Shown: in pieces, positions 24,939 to 34,365 of the stretch
Numbering within the stretch: position 1 is the stretch's first letter
Layout: the number at the start of each line of letters is the position of its first letter
Source: Brevibacterium sp. HMSC07C04
GTDB lineage: Bacteria; Actinomycetota; Actinomycetes; Actinomycetales; Brevibacteriaceae
Length of the DNA: 48,407 nt
Direction: 5' to 3'
Assembly (NCBI RefSeq): GCF_001815905.1
Contig: NZ_KV823254.1
Coordinates: 1-48,407, forward strand
Notes under the pieces: generated by a model
The model's database searches: none
Seen by the model: the letters and a program-made list of their open reading frames with translations, nothing else
What the model was told of the DNA's origin: nothing
Position numbers and translations under genes: made by a program

Positions 24939-25819
24939 TGTCCCAGGTCGCTGATCCGCAGACCCTGCGAAGCCAACACCTGCTGCTTGTCGACAACACG
25001 ATTCTCGACAGCGACATCGACGTTCTCCTGTCAAACGTGCTGCCGCGTGTCGAAACCGACGGCGCTGTGCGAACGCTCAGCCGATACTCCACGCTGACCG
25101 GACCGCTGAAGATCACTGCCAGCGCTGCCGCAGAAGCCCAGATCCCAACCATTTTCCGCAAGGCCTACGCGCTGTCCAGTCCGCGAGAGCGCGAACCAGA
25201 GCCTCCACCGGAATGGTTCTTCCACTCCGAGGGAATCGAAAAGCTGTTTCCGAACGGGCTGCCGATTCGCGAAGAAGAGCGCGGCATCGAACTGCTCATA
25301 GCGCTCGCTCGCCGCCTGCACTCTGCTGTGCGGATAGCCGACGATGCCGAACCCGGCGGGCACGAGCGGATCATCGCGCCCGATCCCAGCGCTCACCCCG
25401 CAATCACCGTGTTCTCCCCTTACTGGATCACTTCGGACCTCCTGATGCCCCACATCAAAAACGCGGTGCCGGAAGGCAAGGTGGTCGACACCTCGGCCTA
25501 TGTTCCCGAAGACCAAGAACTCGACGGCTACTCCCTCGACGTCGATCTGGGCGAGGGGCGAGGGCTGATCGAACTGGGCGTCATCGTCGAAACCGCCCTG
25601 CCGACAATCGTGGAGCGCTTCGCCGACGGCCCCCAGGTGGCCTACTCGATCCGCTGGCACGCAGATGATGACGACGATTCTTCGCGCGCGCACCGGCGGA
25701 TTCGCAAAACCGCCGGAAGCATCATCGGCGACCTCGCCGCAGCGGTCGTCGAAGCCACTGGTGGGGCGGCGGTCGACCGCGACGGCTTCCTGCTCGCGGA
25801 ACACCAGCTGAAGGGGTGA
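24938..25819 (+). CDS. conserved-looking protein of unknown function, coupled to dcd
   Basis: 293 residues, no signal peptide and no membrane segment. I recognise no family. Hydrophobic segments alternate with acidic loops, and there is an Asp-rich stretch HADDDDDSS near 240. The codon pattern is like that of its neighbours and the ATG overlaps the dcd stop (TGATG), so it is a real gene. The coupling suggests a link to nucleotide metabolism, but this is inference only. Confidence 0.7.
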   Translation: MSQVADPQTLRSQHLLLVDNTILDSDIDVLLSNVLPRVETDGAVRTLSRYSTLTGPLKITASAAAEAQIPTIFRKAYALSSPREREPEPPPEWFFHSEGIEKLFPNGLPIREEERGIELLIALARRLHSAVRIADDAEPGGHERIIAPDPSAHPAITVFSPYWITSDLLMPHIKNAVPEGKVVDTSAYVPEDQELDGYSLDVDLGEGRGLIELGVIVETALPTIVERFADGPQVAYSIRWHADDDDDSSRAHRRIRKTAGSIIGDLAAAVVEATGGAAVDRDGFLLAEHQLKG

Positions 25820-25882
25820 TGCTCACGCGGCAAAGCCGGGTATGCAAAAATATTCACTGATTTTCTAACCCCGGGGGGCGCA

Positions 25883-28800
25883 ATGGCGACGATTCTTCTG
25901 AGTTTCTTTGCCGCCGCCCTGCTCGCCCCGATGCTGTTTCGTGTTTTCGAACGCGGGGCGTTCTTCATTCTCGCCGCAGTTCCAGCGGCAGGCTTCCTCT
26001 ACACGATCCTCAATTCGGCCCCGGTGCTCGATGCTGCCGGTGCGCCGCCTGTGCGCCAGGAGTTTTCGTGGCTTCCCGAACTCGGGATGAGCATCGTCTT
26101 CCAACTAGATGCTCTGTCGTGGATCATGTCGCTCATCGTCACGGGTGTAGGCGCACTCATCTTCATCTACAGCGCGCGCTACTTCGAAGCGGACGACTGG
26201 TCGCTCAGCCGGTTTGCCAGCGTCCTCATGGCCTTTGCCGGCATGATGTACGGCCTGGTGATTGCCGATGAGCTGCTGGTCATCTTCATCTTCTGGGAAG
26301 GCACCACGGTCTTCAGCTACCTGCTGATCGGCCATTTCAACACGCGCGTGCAGTCCCGCCGTTCCGCCCTGCAGGCTCTCATCGTGACCACGTTCGGCGG
26401 TCTGGCAATGCTCGTGGGCATTGTGTTCCTCGCCGCCAGCTACGGAACCATGAGCCTCACCCGGATTGTCCAGACAGGCTACCCGGACTCCGGAACGTAC
26501 CCCATGGTCATTGCGGGCGTTCTTCTGCTGCTGGTCGGAGCGATGGCGAAATCCGCCCTGCTGCCCTTCCACTTCTGGCTTCCCGGCGCGATGGCCGCCC
26601 CCACCCCCGTCAGCGCCTATCTGCACGCCGCCGCGATGGTCAAAGCGGGCATCTACCTGATCCTGCGCTTGGCGCCGGGCTTTTCGACAATGCCCGGCTG
26701 GCAGCCCGTCTTGCTGACGGTCGGCATCAGCACCATGCTTTTGGGTGCGTGGCGGGCGCTCAAACAGTACGACCTCAAACTCATTCTGGCCTACGGCACC
26801 GTGTCCCAGCTTGGACTTCTTGCCGTCATGGCAAGCTTCGGCACAGCCAGCATCACGATGGCCGCTCTGGCGATGCTGGTCTCCCACTCCCTGTTCAAAT
26901 CGACGCTGTTCCTGGTGGTCGGCATCATCGACCACTGGGCGGGAACCCGTGACCTGCGCAAACTCTCCGGCTTCGGGCGCGAAGACCCACTGCTTGCGGC
27001 AGTCGGAACGATCGCGGCGGCCTCCATGGCCGGAGTGCCCCCGCTGTTGGGCTTTGTGGCAAAAGAAGCCTCCTACGGAACCCTGCTGGACGACGGTTCC
27101 ACCGGGGCGACTATCGCGCTGATCGGCATTTTTGTGGGATCGGTGTTCACCTTCGCCTACGCGGTGCGGTTCGTGTGGGGTGCGTTCTTCAGCAAACCCG
27201 AAGTCGAAGCCGTCGCACCGGGCAACACCCACCCAATCCTGATTCTGCCGACCGTTGTTCTGACAGCGGGCATCGTTTCGTTTGGCCTGTTCCCGGGTGC
27301 GCTGCAGGTCCTCCTGCAGACCTACGTGCTGTTCGTCCCACCGGCTGCCGGAGAGTCCGAACTCGTCGAACTGAGCCTGTGGCACGGCTTCAACCCAGCA
27401 CTCGGCCTGTCGGCAGCGACCATCCTCTTGGGCGCGCTGACGGCCTGGATTTCCGGCCGAGACGCACGCCTGCACAAGTACGTGCCCGAAATCGACTTCA
27501 ACGAGGGCTACCGTCGTGCAATCCAAGGTCTCGAACGCACCGCCGCGTTCGTCACCGCCCGCACACAGCGCGGTTCGCTGCCGTTCTACCAGGCGGTGAT
27601 CCTCCTGGTGACAGTCGGATCGCTCATCGCTGCGCTCGCTCTCAACCGCACGTGGCCCGACCGGCTGACCCTCGCAGACAGCTGGCAGCAGTGGGCTGTT
27701 GCGGCCACACTGATAGCCGCAACCATCGGCGTGCTCATGATGAAGAAGCGCTTTGCCGCGGTCGTCGTCGTAAGCATCTCCGGCTACGCGATGGTGGCGT
27801 TCTTCGCCTTCCAGGGTGCTCCTGACCTCGCCCTGACCCAGGGGCTGGTCGAAACGATCACTCTCGTCGTCTTCATCCTCGTGCTGCGTCGACTGCCCGG
27901 TGACATGTCCAGCGGACAACCCAAGCGGAAGCTCAAACAGACAGTGCGCATCACCCTGGCAGTGGCCTTCGGCGCTGTTATGGCAGTCGGCACGATTGTG
28001 GCGATGGCCGCCCGCACTGAACGGCCGGTCTCATCGGACTGGGGCGTTCTGGCGTGGCTCGGCGGACACGGCAAAAACATCGTCAACGTGACACTCGTCG
28101 ACATTCGCGCCTGGGACACCCTGGGCGAACTCGCCGTGGTCGTCGTGGCCGCCACCGGCATCGCCAGCCTCATCTTCATCAACAACCGGGGAGCCTCGCT
28201 GCAGCGCATGCAAGCAGACAGCGCCCGCGGCCGCCAGCGGGGCATCCTGTGGCGCTTCAACCCGGTTCACGACGCCGTGTCCAGCGAAGGCGCCGACGTG
28301 TCCCGCTACCCGCAGAACTACCGAAACGCGCCGGAAGCTGCCGATGAAGTCAGCAGCCGAGGCGCCTGGCTTCTGGCCGGCCGAACGCTCAACCCGCGCA
28401 ACCGGTCAATCATCCTCGAAGTCACCGTCCGGCTGCTTTTCCACCCCGTCATGGTGTTCTCCGTCTACCTGCTGTTCGCCGGTCACAACCTGCCCGGCGG
28501 CGGCTTCGCAGCGGGGCTGGTGGCCGGCATCGCCTTCATCATGCGCTACCTGGCCGGTGGCCGCTGGGAACTGGCAGAAGCCGCACCCATCAATGCGGGA
28601 GTTCTGCTGGGCCTGGGCATGACGCTTGCCGCTCTGACCGCCCTGGGCGGACTCCTGTGGGGCGATGCAGTGCTCTCCAGCGTGTTCGTGGAAATCCCGC
28701 TGGGCCCCCTGGGCGACATCGCATTCGGCACCTCGACGCTCTTCGACATCGGCGTGTACCTCATCGTCCTGGGACTCATGCTCGACATCCTCCGCACCCT

Positions 28801-28960
28801 CGGCGCACAGGTGGACCGCCACCAGGAAGAAGACGAACGCCGCCTGACCCAGGCGCTGTCGGACGTTGACGAAAGCTTCGACACTTCCCGCATGCACGCC
28901 ATCATGGGCCGCATCGACCGGCTGGACGGTGCCGGCCAGCACAGGGGTGATTCGCTGTGA
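25883..28960 (+). CDS. mrpA: Mrp Na+/H+ antiporter subunit A (A/B fusion)
   Basis: 1025 residues. The N-terminal half is the ND5-like proton-channel domain, with LDALSWIMSLIV, the FIFWEGTTVFSYLLIGH region and MVKAGIYLILRLAP. The middle holds the MrpA C-terminal domain, and the last part (about 850-970) is an MnhB/MrpB domain with HNLPGGGFAAGLVAGIAF. The fusion explains why no separate mrpB follows. The Mrp complex exports Na+ in exchange for H+ and works only with all subunits. The upstream 63 bp is locally AT-rich (TATTCA, TATGCA) and probably holds the operon promoter. Start ATG 25883 with a GGGG-rich, poor Shine-Dalgarno. Confidence 0.92.
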   Translation: MATILLSFFAAALLAPMLFRVFERGAFFILAAVPAAGFLYTILNSAPVLDAAGAPPVRQEFSWLPELGMSIVFQLDALSWIMSLIVTGVGALIFIYSARYFEADDWSLSRFASVLMAFAGMMYGLVIADELLVIFIFWEGTTVFSYLLIGHFNTRVQSRRSALQALIVTTFGGLAMLVGIVFLAASYGTMSLTRIVQTGYPDSGTYPMVIAGVLLLLVGAMAKSALLPFHFWLPGAMAAPTPVSAYLHAAAMVKAGIYLILRLAPGFSTMPGWQPVLLTVGISTMLLGAWRALKQYDLKLILAYGTVSQLGLLAVMASFGTASITMAALAMLVSHSLFKSTLFLVVGIIDHWAGTRDLRKLSGFGREDPLLAAVGTIAAASMAGVPPLLGFVAKEASYGTLLDDGSTGATIALIGIFVGSVFTFAYAVRFVWGAFFSKPEVEAVAPGNTHPILILPTVVLTAGIVSFGLFPGALQVLLQTYVLFVPPAAGESELVELSLWHGFNPALGLSAATILLGALTAWISGRDARLHKYVPEIDFNEGYRRAIQGLERTAAFVTARTQRGSLPFYQAVILLVTVGSLIAALALNRTWPDRLTLADSWQQWAVAATLIAATIGVLMMKKRFAAVVVVSISGYAMVAFFAFQGAPDLALTQGLVETITLVVFILVLRRLPGDMSSGQPKRKLKQTVRITLAVAFGAVMAVGTIVAMAARTERPVSSDWGVLAWLGGHGKNIVNVTLVDIRAWDTLGELAVVVVAATGIASLIFINNRGASLQRMQADSARGRQRGILWRFNPVHDAVSSEGADVSRYPQNYRNAPEAADEVSSRGAWLLAGRTLNPRNRSIILEVTVRLLFHPVMVFSVYLLFAGHNLPGGGFAAGLVAGIAFIMRYLAGGRWELAEAAPINAGVLLGLGMTLAALTALGGLLWGDAVLSSVFVEIPLGPLGDIAFGTSTLFDIGVYLIVLGLMLDILRTLGAQVDRHQEEDERRLTQALSDVDESFDTSRMHAIMGRIDRLDGAGQHRGDSL

Positions 28961-29511
28961 CCGTACCTCTCATCATGGCCGCAGCCATGGGCGTCATGTT
29001 CGCAGGCGGCGTCTACCTCATGCTGTCGCGCTCGCTGACCCGCGTGCTGCTGGGAATCGTGCTCTTCGGCAACGCCGTCAACCTCCTGCTGGTGCTCACC
29101 TCCGGAAAACCGGGACGCGCACCCCTGACAGACGGAGAGAACCTGTCCACGGCGGGAATGTCAGACCCCCTGCCGCACGCACTGACGCTCACCGCAATCG
29201 TCATCACCTTCGGTGTGACCGCGTTCATGCTTGCAATGATCTACCGGTCCTGGAGGCTCATGAGGCGCGAAAACCTCGACGACGACCTTGAAGACATCCG
29301 CATCGGGCTGCAGTCGCGCGCCACCATGGGCGATGAGGGAGATGTTTCCGAAGAACAGGACGACACCGAGTTCGGCGGTGACGCGGAATTCCCCGTCACC
29401 GGGGCCGTCAAACTGCTGGACCTCGACGGCGAACCAGACGATCAGCGAACAGCACACGATGAGCCAAACGGCACCTCGGCACAGCAGCGGGAAAGGGGAG
29501 AGGACTCATGA
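28957..29511 (+). CDS. mrpC: Mrp antiporter subunit C
   Basis: 184 residues. The NuoK-like core of three membrane helices (about 1-105) has LFGNAVNLLLVLTSG and DPLPHALTLTAIVITFGVTA, the MrpC hallmark. The last 70 residues are an acidic, hydrophilic tail not usual for the family (typically about 115 residues). The GTG start overlaps the mrpA stop (GTGA). Confidence 0.92.
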   Translation: MTVPLIMAAAMGVMFAGGVYLMLSRSLTRVLLGIVLFGNAVNLLLVLTSGKPGRAPLTDGENLSTAGMSDPLPHALTLTAIVITFGVTAFMLAMIYRSWRLMRRENLDDDLEDIRIGLQSRATMGDEGDVSEEQDDTEFGGDAEFPVTGAVKLLDLDGEPDDQRTAHDEPNGTSAQQRERGEDS

Positions 29512-31199
29512 CACTCGCAGCCCTTGTTCCGCTGCCGGTTGTGCTGCCGCTGCTGGGAGCCGGCATCAACCTGCTGGCGGGAATGCGCGTGCGCCTGCAG
29601 AACCTGGTGACAGTCGTGACGCTGGTGGCCATGCTCGGCATCAGCGGTGTGCTCCTCTGGGCCACAGACAACCAGGGCATCCAAGTGGTCGCAGTCGGAG
29701 GATGGGAACTTCCGTTCGGCATTGCGCTCGTAGTCGACCGACTCTCAGCGCTCATGCTGGTGGTCTCAATGTTCGTCACCCTCAGCGTGTTCATCTACGC
29801 AGTCGGCCAGGAGATGACCGACGACTCCGACCAGTCACCCGTGTCGGTGTTCAATCCCGCCTACCTCATCCTTTGCGCTGGTGTGGCAGCTTCGTTCATA
29901 GCCGGCGATCTCTTCAACCTCTACGTGGGCTTCGAGATGCTGCTGGTGGCGTCATTTGTGCTCATCACAATCGGCGTGACCCCAGAGCGCGTGCGCGTAG
30001 GCGCCACCTACATCGTCGTATCCCTGCTGAGCTCGCTCATCTTCCTCGGCTCCATAGGCTTCATCTACGCGGCAACCGGAACCGTCAACATGGCCGACCT
30101 GGCCGTCAAACTCAGCATGCTGCCGGACGATGTCCAGCTGTTCCTCCACATAGCGCTCCTGCTGGGCTTCGGCATCAAAGCCGCGGTCTTCCCGCTGTCC
30201 TTCTGGCTTCCCGACTCCTATCCGACGGCACCGGCGCCGGTCACCGCGGTGTTCGCCGGGCTGCTGACAAAAGTCGGCATCTACGCCATCATCCGCACCG
30301 AAACCCTGCTGTTCTTCAGCCAGTCGCTGCGCACTCCGCTGCTCATAGTCGCAGGGCTGACGCTCATAGTCGGCATCCTCGGCGCCGTCGCCCAAACCGA
30401 CCTCAAGCGAATGCTTTCTTTTACGCTCGTATCCCACATCGGCTACCTGCTGTTCGGCGTCGCCCTGGGAACGGAATTGGGACTGGCCGCTGCGCTGTAC
30501 TACACCGTCCACCACATCGTTGTGCAGACCACGCTGTTCCTCGCCGTCGGACTCATCGAACAGCGGACCGGAACCACAAAGATCAGCGCACTCGGCGGTC
30601 TTATGACCCTGTCGCCAGCACTGTCGTGGATCTTCCTGATACCCGCGCTCAACCTCGGCGGCATTCCTCCGCTGTCAGGGTTCATCGGCAAGGTGGCCCT
30701 GTTCTTCGCCGGTGTCTTCGACGCAGACTGGCTGACCATCACACTCGTGGCCATCGGCGCGCTCACCAGCCTGCTGACGCTCTACGTCATGGGCCGCACG
30801 TGGAACCAGGTGTTCTGGCGCTCCCCGGTCGAAGCCCCCGAACGGCTGCCGGAAACCGAACAGCTCATCAGCCAGATCAAAGCGATCAAAGGCGCACGGG
30901 CAATCGGTGCGACTGAACCCGACCGTGAGAAGCTGCCCGGCCCCATGGCCCGGCCCGCAGTGCTGATGCTCGCGGTGTCAATTGCGCTGACGGTTTTCGC
31001 CGGACCGCTGTGGAGGACAGCCGAAAACGCGGCAGCCAACCTCATCGATCCGCGCATCTACGTGTCAGCAGTGTTCGAAGTCGGACAGGACGAAACACCG
31101 AACCCGGACGGCAAATCCGTCCCGCCGGGCTACTCCGACGACATTTCCGAAGCCTCCGACCAGCACGAAGGTGCCCACGAAAGGGGAGGTGAGCAATGA
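29508..31199 (+). CDS. mrpD: Mrp antiporter subunit D
   Basis: 563 residues, ND2/ND4-like proton-translocating subunit with about 14 membrane helices. NLYVGFEMLLVASFVLI (the conserved membrane Glu), AVFPLSFWLPDSYPTAP and GGIPPLSGFIGK identify it. A hydrophilic C-terminal extension carries the last 50 residues. ATGA overlap with mrpC. Confidence 0.93.
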   Translation: MTLAALVPLPVVLPLLGAGINLLAGMRVRLQNLVTVVTLVAMLGISGVLLWATDNQGIQVVAVGGWELPFGIALVVDRLSALMLVVSMFVTLSVFIYAVGQEMTDDSDQSPVSVFNPAYLILCAGVAASFIAGDLFNLYVGFEMLLVASFVLITIGVTPERVRVGATYIVVSLLSSLIFLGSIGFIYAATGTVNMADLAVKLSMLPDDVQLFLHIALLLGFGIKAAVFPLSFWLPDSYPTAPAPVTAVFAGLLTKVGIYAIIRTETLLFFSQSLRTPLLIVAGLTLIVGILGAVAQTDLKRMLSFTLVSHIGYLLFGVALGTELGLAAALYYTVHHIVVQTTLFLAVGLIEQRTGTTKISALGGLMTLSPALSWIFLIPALNLGGIPPLSGFIGKVALFFAGVFDADWLTITLVAIGALTSLLTLYVMGRTWNQVFWRSPVEAPERLPETEQLISQIKAIKGARAIGATEPDREKLPGPMARPAVLMLAVSIALTVFAGPLWRTAENAAANLIDPRIYVSAVFEVGQDETPNPDGKSVPPGYSDDISEASDQHEGAHERGGEQ

Positions 31200-31960
31200 C
31201 GAACCGACCCACACCCAAACCGGAAGGGACCGCGCACAGCGGCCCCGGCACCTCGGCCGGTCAGCCGCCGAAAAAACAGAAGCCGGGAAAGCAGGAGCCT
31301 AAGAGCAAGGCGGCGCGCATCGCCGACAAAAAGGCTCTGCGGTGGGCGCTGCTGCGGCAGCTTCTGCTGACCACCGGACTGGTTGTTCTGTGGATCATGC
31401 TGTGGGACGCCTGGTCAGTTGTGCACATTGTCGCCGGCATTATCGTCGCGGTCATTGTCACGCGCCTTTTCTACCTGCCGCCGATCGAACTTTCCGGCCG
31501 CATCAACCCGTGGTATTTCGCGGTGTACCTGGCATGGTTTGCCGGGCAGCTGGTTCGGGGCGCTCTCGAAGTGGCGGCCGTTGCGCTTAGGCCGCGCAAA
31601 ACCGCTCCCGGCAGTGTGATCGCAGTCGATCTGCACACCAGATCAGACCTGCTCATCACAGTCATTGCGCAGACCGCCGGACTGATCCCCGGCACATTCG
31701 TCACCGAGGTTGACCGCGCTCGCGGCGTCATCTTCCTCCACGTGCTCGACTGCAACACGGACGAACAGATTGAGCGAGCCCGCGAACTGGCCTTGGAAAT
31801 CGAGGTGTACGTCATCAAGGCGATCGGCTCGGAACATGACATCCACGTGCTCAACGAATCACGCATCGCCCAGGGGCAGAAACCCGTTCTGGGTGGACGC
31901 ACAATGGATGACCTCAAAGCGAAGCAGGGTGCTGAGAACAGCAGGGAGGGCGGTGCCTGA
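31196..31960 (+). CDS. mrpE: Mrp antiporter subunit E
   Basis: 254 residues. A hydrophilic Lys/Pro-rich N-terminus (about 1-45) precedes the MnhE core: two to three helices, then VIAVDLHTRSDLLITVIAQT and LIPGTFVTEVD. Family length is about 160, so both ends are extended. ATGA overlap with mrpD. Confidence 0.9.
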   Translation: MTNRPTPKPEGTAHSGPGTSAGQPPKKQKPGKQEPKSKAARIADKKALRWALLRQLLLTTGLVVLWIMLWDAWSVVHIVAGIIVAVIVTRLFYLPPIELSGRINPWYFAVYLAWFAGQLVRGALEVAAVALRPRKTAPGSVIAVDLHTRSDLLITVIAQTAGLIPGTFVTEVDRARGVIFLHVLDCNTDEQIERARELALEIEVYVIKAIGSEHDIHVLNESRIAQGQKPVLGGRTMDDLKAKQGAENSREGGA

Positions 31961-32361
31961 TGGAGTTTGATCATCGCGTTGCAGCAGTCGTTCTGCCCGC
32001 AGCCTTTGTGCTGTTCTCCATTGCCGCAGCGGTCGCCATTGCGCGGATCGTCCGCGGCCCTGCGATCCTCGACCGCATGATCGCCACCGATGTTCTGCTG
32101 TCGACCATGCTGTGCTCTTTCGCCGTGTTCATGGCCGTAACCGGTCGGACTGACCTGCAGTTCATCCTGCTGGCCATGGCGTTCTTCGGCTTTGTCGGTT
32201 CAGTCGCGGTGTCGCGCTACGTGGCCCGCTCCGAGAACACGGCACAGCTGGCCCCACCCGCCGACTCGGACCAGCCCTCCAGAAGCCAAGACGCTTCGGA
32301 CCAGGGCGCCTCGGCCGAAAGCACAGCAGACCCCAGCCCAACAGAAGAGGGCCGCCCATGA
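31960..32361 (+). CDS. mrpF: Mrp antiporter subunit F
   Basis: 133 residues, three-helix MnhF core (about 5-90) with RIVRGPAILDRMIATDVLL. A polar Ser/Asp/Ala tail of about 40 residues follows. TGATG overlap with mrpE. Confidence 0.9.
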   Translation: MEFDHRVAAVVLPAAFVLFSIAAAVAIARIVRGPAILDRMIATDVLLSTMLCSFAVFMAVTGRTDLQFILLAMAFFGFVGSVAVSRYVARSENTAQLAPPADSDQPSRSQDASDQGASAESTADPSPTEEGRP

Positions 32362-32945
32362 GCCTCGTCATTTCGATCATTCTGAGCGTGCTCATCCTCC
32401 TGTCCGGCGTCCTCTCGATTGCCGCGGCAGCCGGGCTCATGCGCTTTCCCGACCTGCTGTCGCGCCTGCACTCAGGATCAAAACCGCAGGTGTTCGGCCT
32501 CATTTCGGTGCTCATCGTCGTTGCGGTCACCCATCCGAGCTTCGGGCTGATCACCACCAGCCTGCTCATTGCGTGCTTCCAGATGGCAACCGCCCCGGTC
32601 GGCGCCCACATGATCGGCCGCGCGGGCTACCGGACCCGTCACCTGCGGCGTGCACAGCTGTACCGTGACGAGCTTGCCGATGCCGTGTCCCGCGCCGAAG
32701 CTCGCGAAGTGACCGCCCGCACCGAAGCCTTCGGGCAGGGGAGTGCGGATGATGATTCTTACGATGCGCCGCATGCCTCCCCGGACGAAGCCGCCGGTGG
32801 GCTGGACGTAGGCGGAACGGACCCGTCGGGCCCTGAAAGCCAGGCTGAAGCCGCTCGCGGTGAGGACCGGTCGGAGGACCGCGACGCAGGCGAACCCCGC
32901 GCTGATTTCGATGATGAGCCCAGCGAAGGAGAAAACCGTGAGTGA
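32358..32945 (+). CDS. mrpG: Mrp antiporter subunit G
   Basis: 195 residues. The MnhG core (about 1-105) has LMRFPDLLSRLHSGSKPQ and a GLITTSLLIACFQMATAP region. A 90-residue acidic tail (Asp/Glu/Gly-rich) is beyond family length. ATGA overlap with mrpF. Its last 8 bases overlap the start of the aldolase gene. Confidence 0.9.
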   Translation: MSLVISIILSVLILLSGVLSIAAAAGLMRFPDLLSRLHSGSKPQVFGLISVLIVVAVTHPSFGLITTSLLIACFQMATAPVGAHMIGRAGYRTRHLRRAQLYRDELADAVSRAEAREVTARTEAFGQGSADDDSYDAPHASPDEAAGGLDVGGTDPSGPESQAEAARGEDRSEDRDAGEPRADFDDEPSEGENRE

Positions 32946-33768
32946 AGCAGACACCAGACGCGAAAACCCGTTGCTGCGTACCGCGCGGACCCGGCCCGTG
33001 TTCGGCACTTTCGTGATCGAGTTCTTCAGCCCCGGACTGCCGGCCCTGCTGAAACAGGCGGGAGCGGACTGGGTGCTGCTCGATCTCGAACATTCGGGCC
33101 TTGGCCTGGATTCTGCGCGAGCCCCCATCGCGGTGGGCCGACAGGCGGGCATCACGACGGTGGTGCGAGTTCCCGGCCCTCACCAGCACTTGGTGTCTAC
33201 AGCGCTCGACGCGGGCGCTGACGCCATCATGGTTCCGTGGGTTGAATCGGCTGAAGAAGCCGAGCGGATCGCTTCGTGGACCAAGTACCCGCCTGTGGGC
33301 GTGCGCGGTTCGGCTTTTGGAATTGCCGGAGACCAGTACGTGGGCGGACCGGCGGAAGTCGCACAGCGCACAGCAGACGCCCGCACGTTCTTCCTCCCGC
33401 AGATCGAAACCCCTGGCGCTTTGGACGACGTCAGCGCTATCGCCGCACTGCCCGGTGTCGACGTGCCGTTTGTCGGTCCGCTCGACCTGTCGACGAATCT
33501 GGGGGTGCCCGGAAACTTCACCGCTCCCGTGCTCGAACGCGCCCTCGAACAGGTTCTGGAAGCGTGTGCCGCGCACGGCAAGGTACCCGGCATCTTCGCC
33601 CCGACCGTCGAACTTGCCCGCCGTTGGTCCGACATGGGCTTTCGGATGGTGTCGCTGGCCGCGGACACGGCTCTGCTGCGCTGGGCCTTTGCCGACGGCC
33701 TGGAGGCGCTGCGCAGGGGCAGTGCTTCCGAGGGCGCTGTTTCGGAAGGGCCCGCCTCAGAGGCGTGA
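32938..33768 (+). CDS. HpcH/HpaI-family aldolase
   Basis: 276 residues, class II pyruvate-dependent aldolase barrel. VLLDLEHSGLG, GADAIMVPWV, GVRGSAFG and LPQIETPGAL (metal Glu) match 2,4-dihydroxyhept-2-ene-1,7-dioate and related aldolases, which cleave or form hydroxy-keto acids. The start GTG at 32938 has AAGGAG (32926-32931) 6 nt upstream and overlaps mrpG, so it is read through from the Mrp operon. A functional tie to Na+/H+ exchange is not evident. An earlier in-frame start would lie inside mrpG. Confidence 0.87.
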   Translation: MSEADTRRENPLLRTARTRPVFGTFVIEFFSPGLPALLKQAGADWVLLDLEHSGLGLDSARAPIAVGRQAGITTVVRVPGPHQHLVSTALDAGADAIMVPWVESAEEAERIASWTKYPPVGVRGSAFGIAGDQYVGGPAEVAQRTADARTFFLPQIETPGALDDVSAIAALPGVDVPFVGPLDLSTNLGVPGNFTAPVLERALEQVLEACAAHGKVPGIFAPTVELARRWSDMGFRMVSLAADTALLRWAFADGLEALRRGSASEGAVSEGPASEA

Positions 33769-33780
33769 CAAAATGGGGGC
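33769..33780 (+). promoter_or_regulatory. possible leaderless -10 (isochorismatase-like gene)
   Basis: CAAAAT-GGGGGC-ATG, directly after the aldolase stop. It is a weaker match to TANNNT but at the same 6-nt spacing as elsewhere in the window. Confidence 0.4.
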
Positions 33781-34269
33781 ATGGATGCTCTCATGCTCAT
33801 CAACACGCACGAATCAGCGGTTCCCGTCACACCGCTGATCCAGCTTCTTGACAAAGCCCGTATGGCCGACGGCGTCATTGCCTACGTGACTGCTCCGGCA
33901 GAACAGTCCGCTTTTGCCGAACCGATTGAAGGCGCTGATCCGGTTGCTGCCGCTCCCACGGCAGACGATCTTATTCTGGCCTCACCCACCCTGGACGCCT
34001 TTGAGTCCTATGACGACCTCGCCCTGGGACTGCAGGACATGGGCATTGAGAGGCTGATTGTGGCAGGCGCCGATTCAGAGCCGGACGCAGAGGGCCGAGG
34101 TGCCGTCTGGGCTACCGCTGCTGCCGCTCTGGCGCACCAGTTCAGCGTTGTGTTCGCAGAAACGGCTGTTGTTCTGCCCGACACCGGAGATCGCCCGGCT
34201 TGGATGCACGATGCCCTCCAGCTGGGTGCTGTCGAAAAGCCCGCAGAGGATATTTGGCTCAAGATGTAG
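33781..34269 (+). CDS. isochorismatase-fold pseudoenzyme
   Basis: 162 residues. The fold pattern is that of cysteine hydrolases: an opening ALMLIN strand, then LQDMGIERLIVAGADSE, and a later FSVVFAETAVV. The catalytic triad seems to be gone: the family Asp after the first strand is Asn (LINTH), no Lys is found where expected in the LILASPTLDAF segment, and the nucleophile Cys loop reads DSEPDAEGRGAVWAT. It is shorter than usual (about 180-200). It is therefore probably non-catalytic. It ends at a strong bidirectional terminator. Confidence 0.6.
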   Translation: MDALMLINTHESAVPVTPLIQLLDKARMADGVIAYVTAPAEQSAFAEPIEGADPVAAAPTADDLILASPTLDAFESYDDLALGLQDMGIERLIVAGADSEPDAEGRGAVWATAAAALAHQFSVVFAETAVVLPDTGDRPAWMHDALQLGAVEKPAEDIWLKM

Positions 34270-34281
34270 CTGCGTGCGCAC

Positions 34282-34323
34282 ACAGCAGTGGGGCCGCGGA
34301 TTTTTCCGCGGCCCCACTGCTGT
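34282..34323. terminator. bidirectional terminator
   Basis: A perfect 19-bp stem (34282-34300 with 34305-34323) with a TTTT loop. It separates the plus-strand Mrp/aldolase unit from the minus-strand betaine transporter. Confidence 0.9.
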
Positions 34324-34365
34324 CTAGTAGAAGTTCAGCCTGTCGGCTGAATCAGACGTCTGCGA

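Noticed and set aside
26105..27919. 604-residue open frame on the minus strand
   Set aside because: It lies wholly inside mrpA, is rich in His/Gln/Arg as expected of an antisense frame in GC-rich DNA, and shows no domain.
29288..30916. 542-residue plus-strand open frame
   Set aside because: Out-of-frame shadow of mrpC and mrpD; very Arg/His-rich, no recognisable motif.
32566..33576. 336-residue minus-strand frame
   Set aside because: Antisense to mrpG and the aldolase, both clearly coding.
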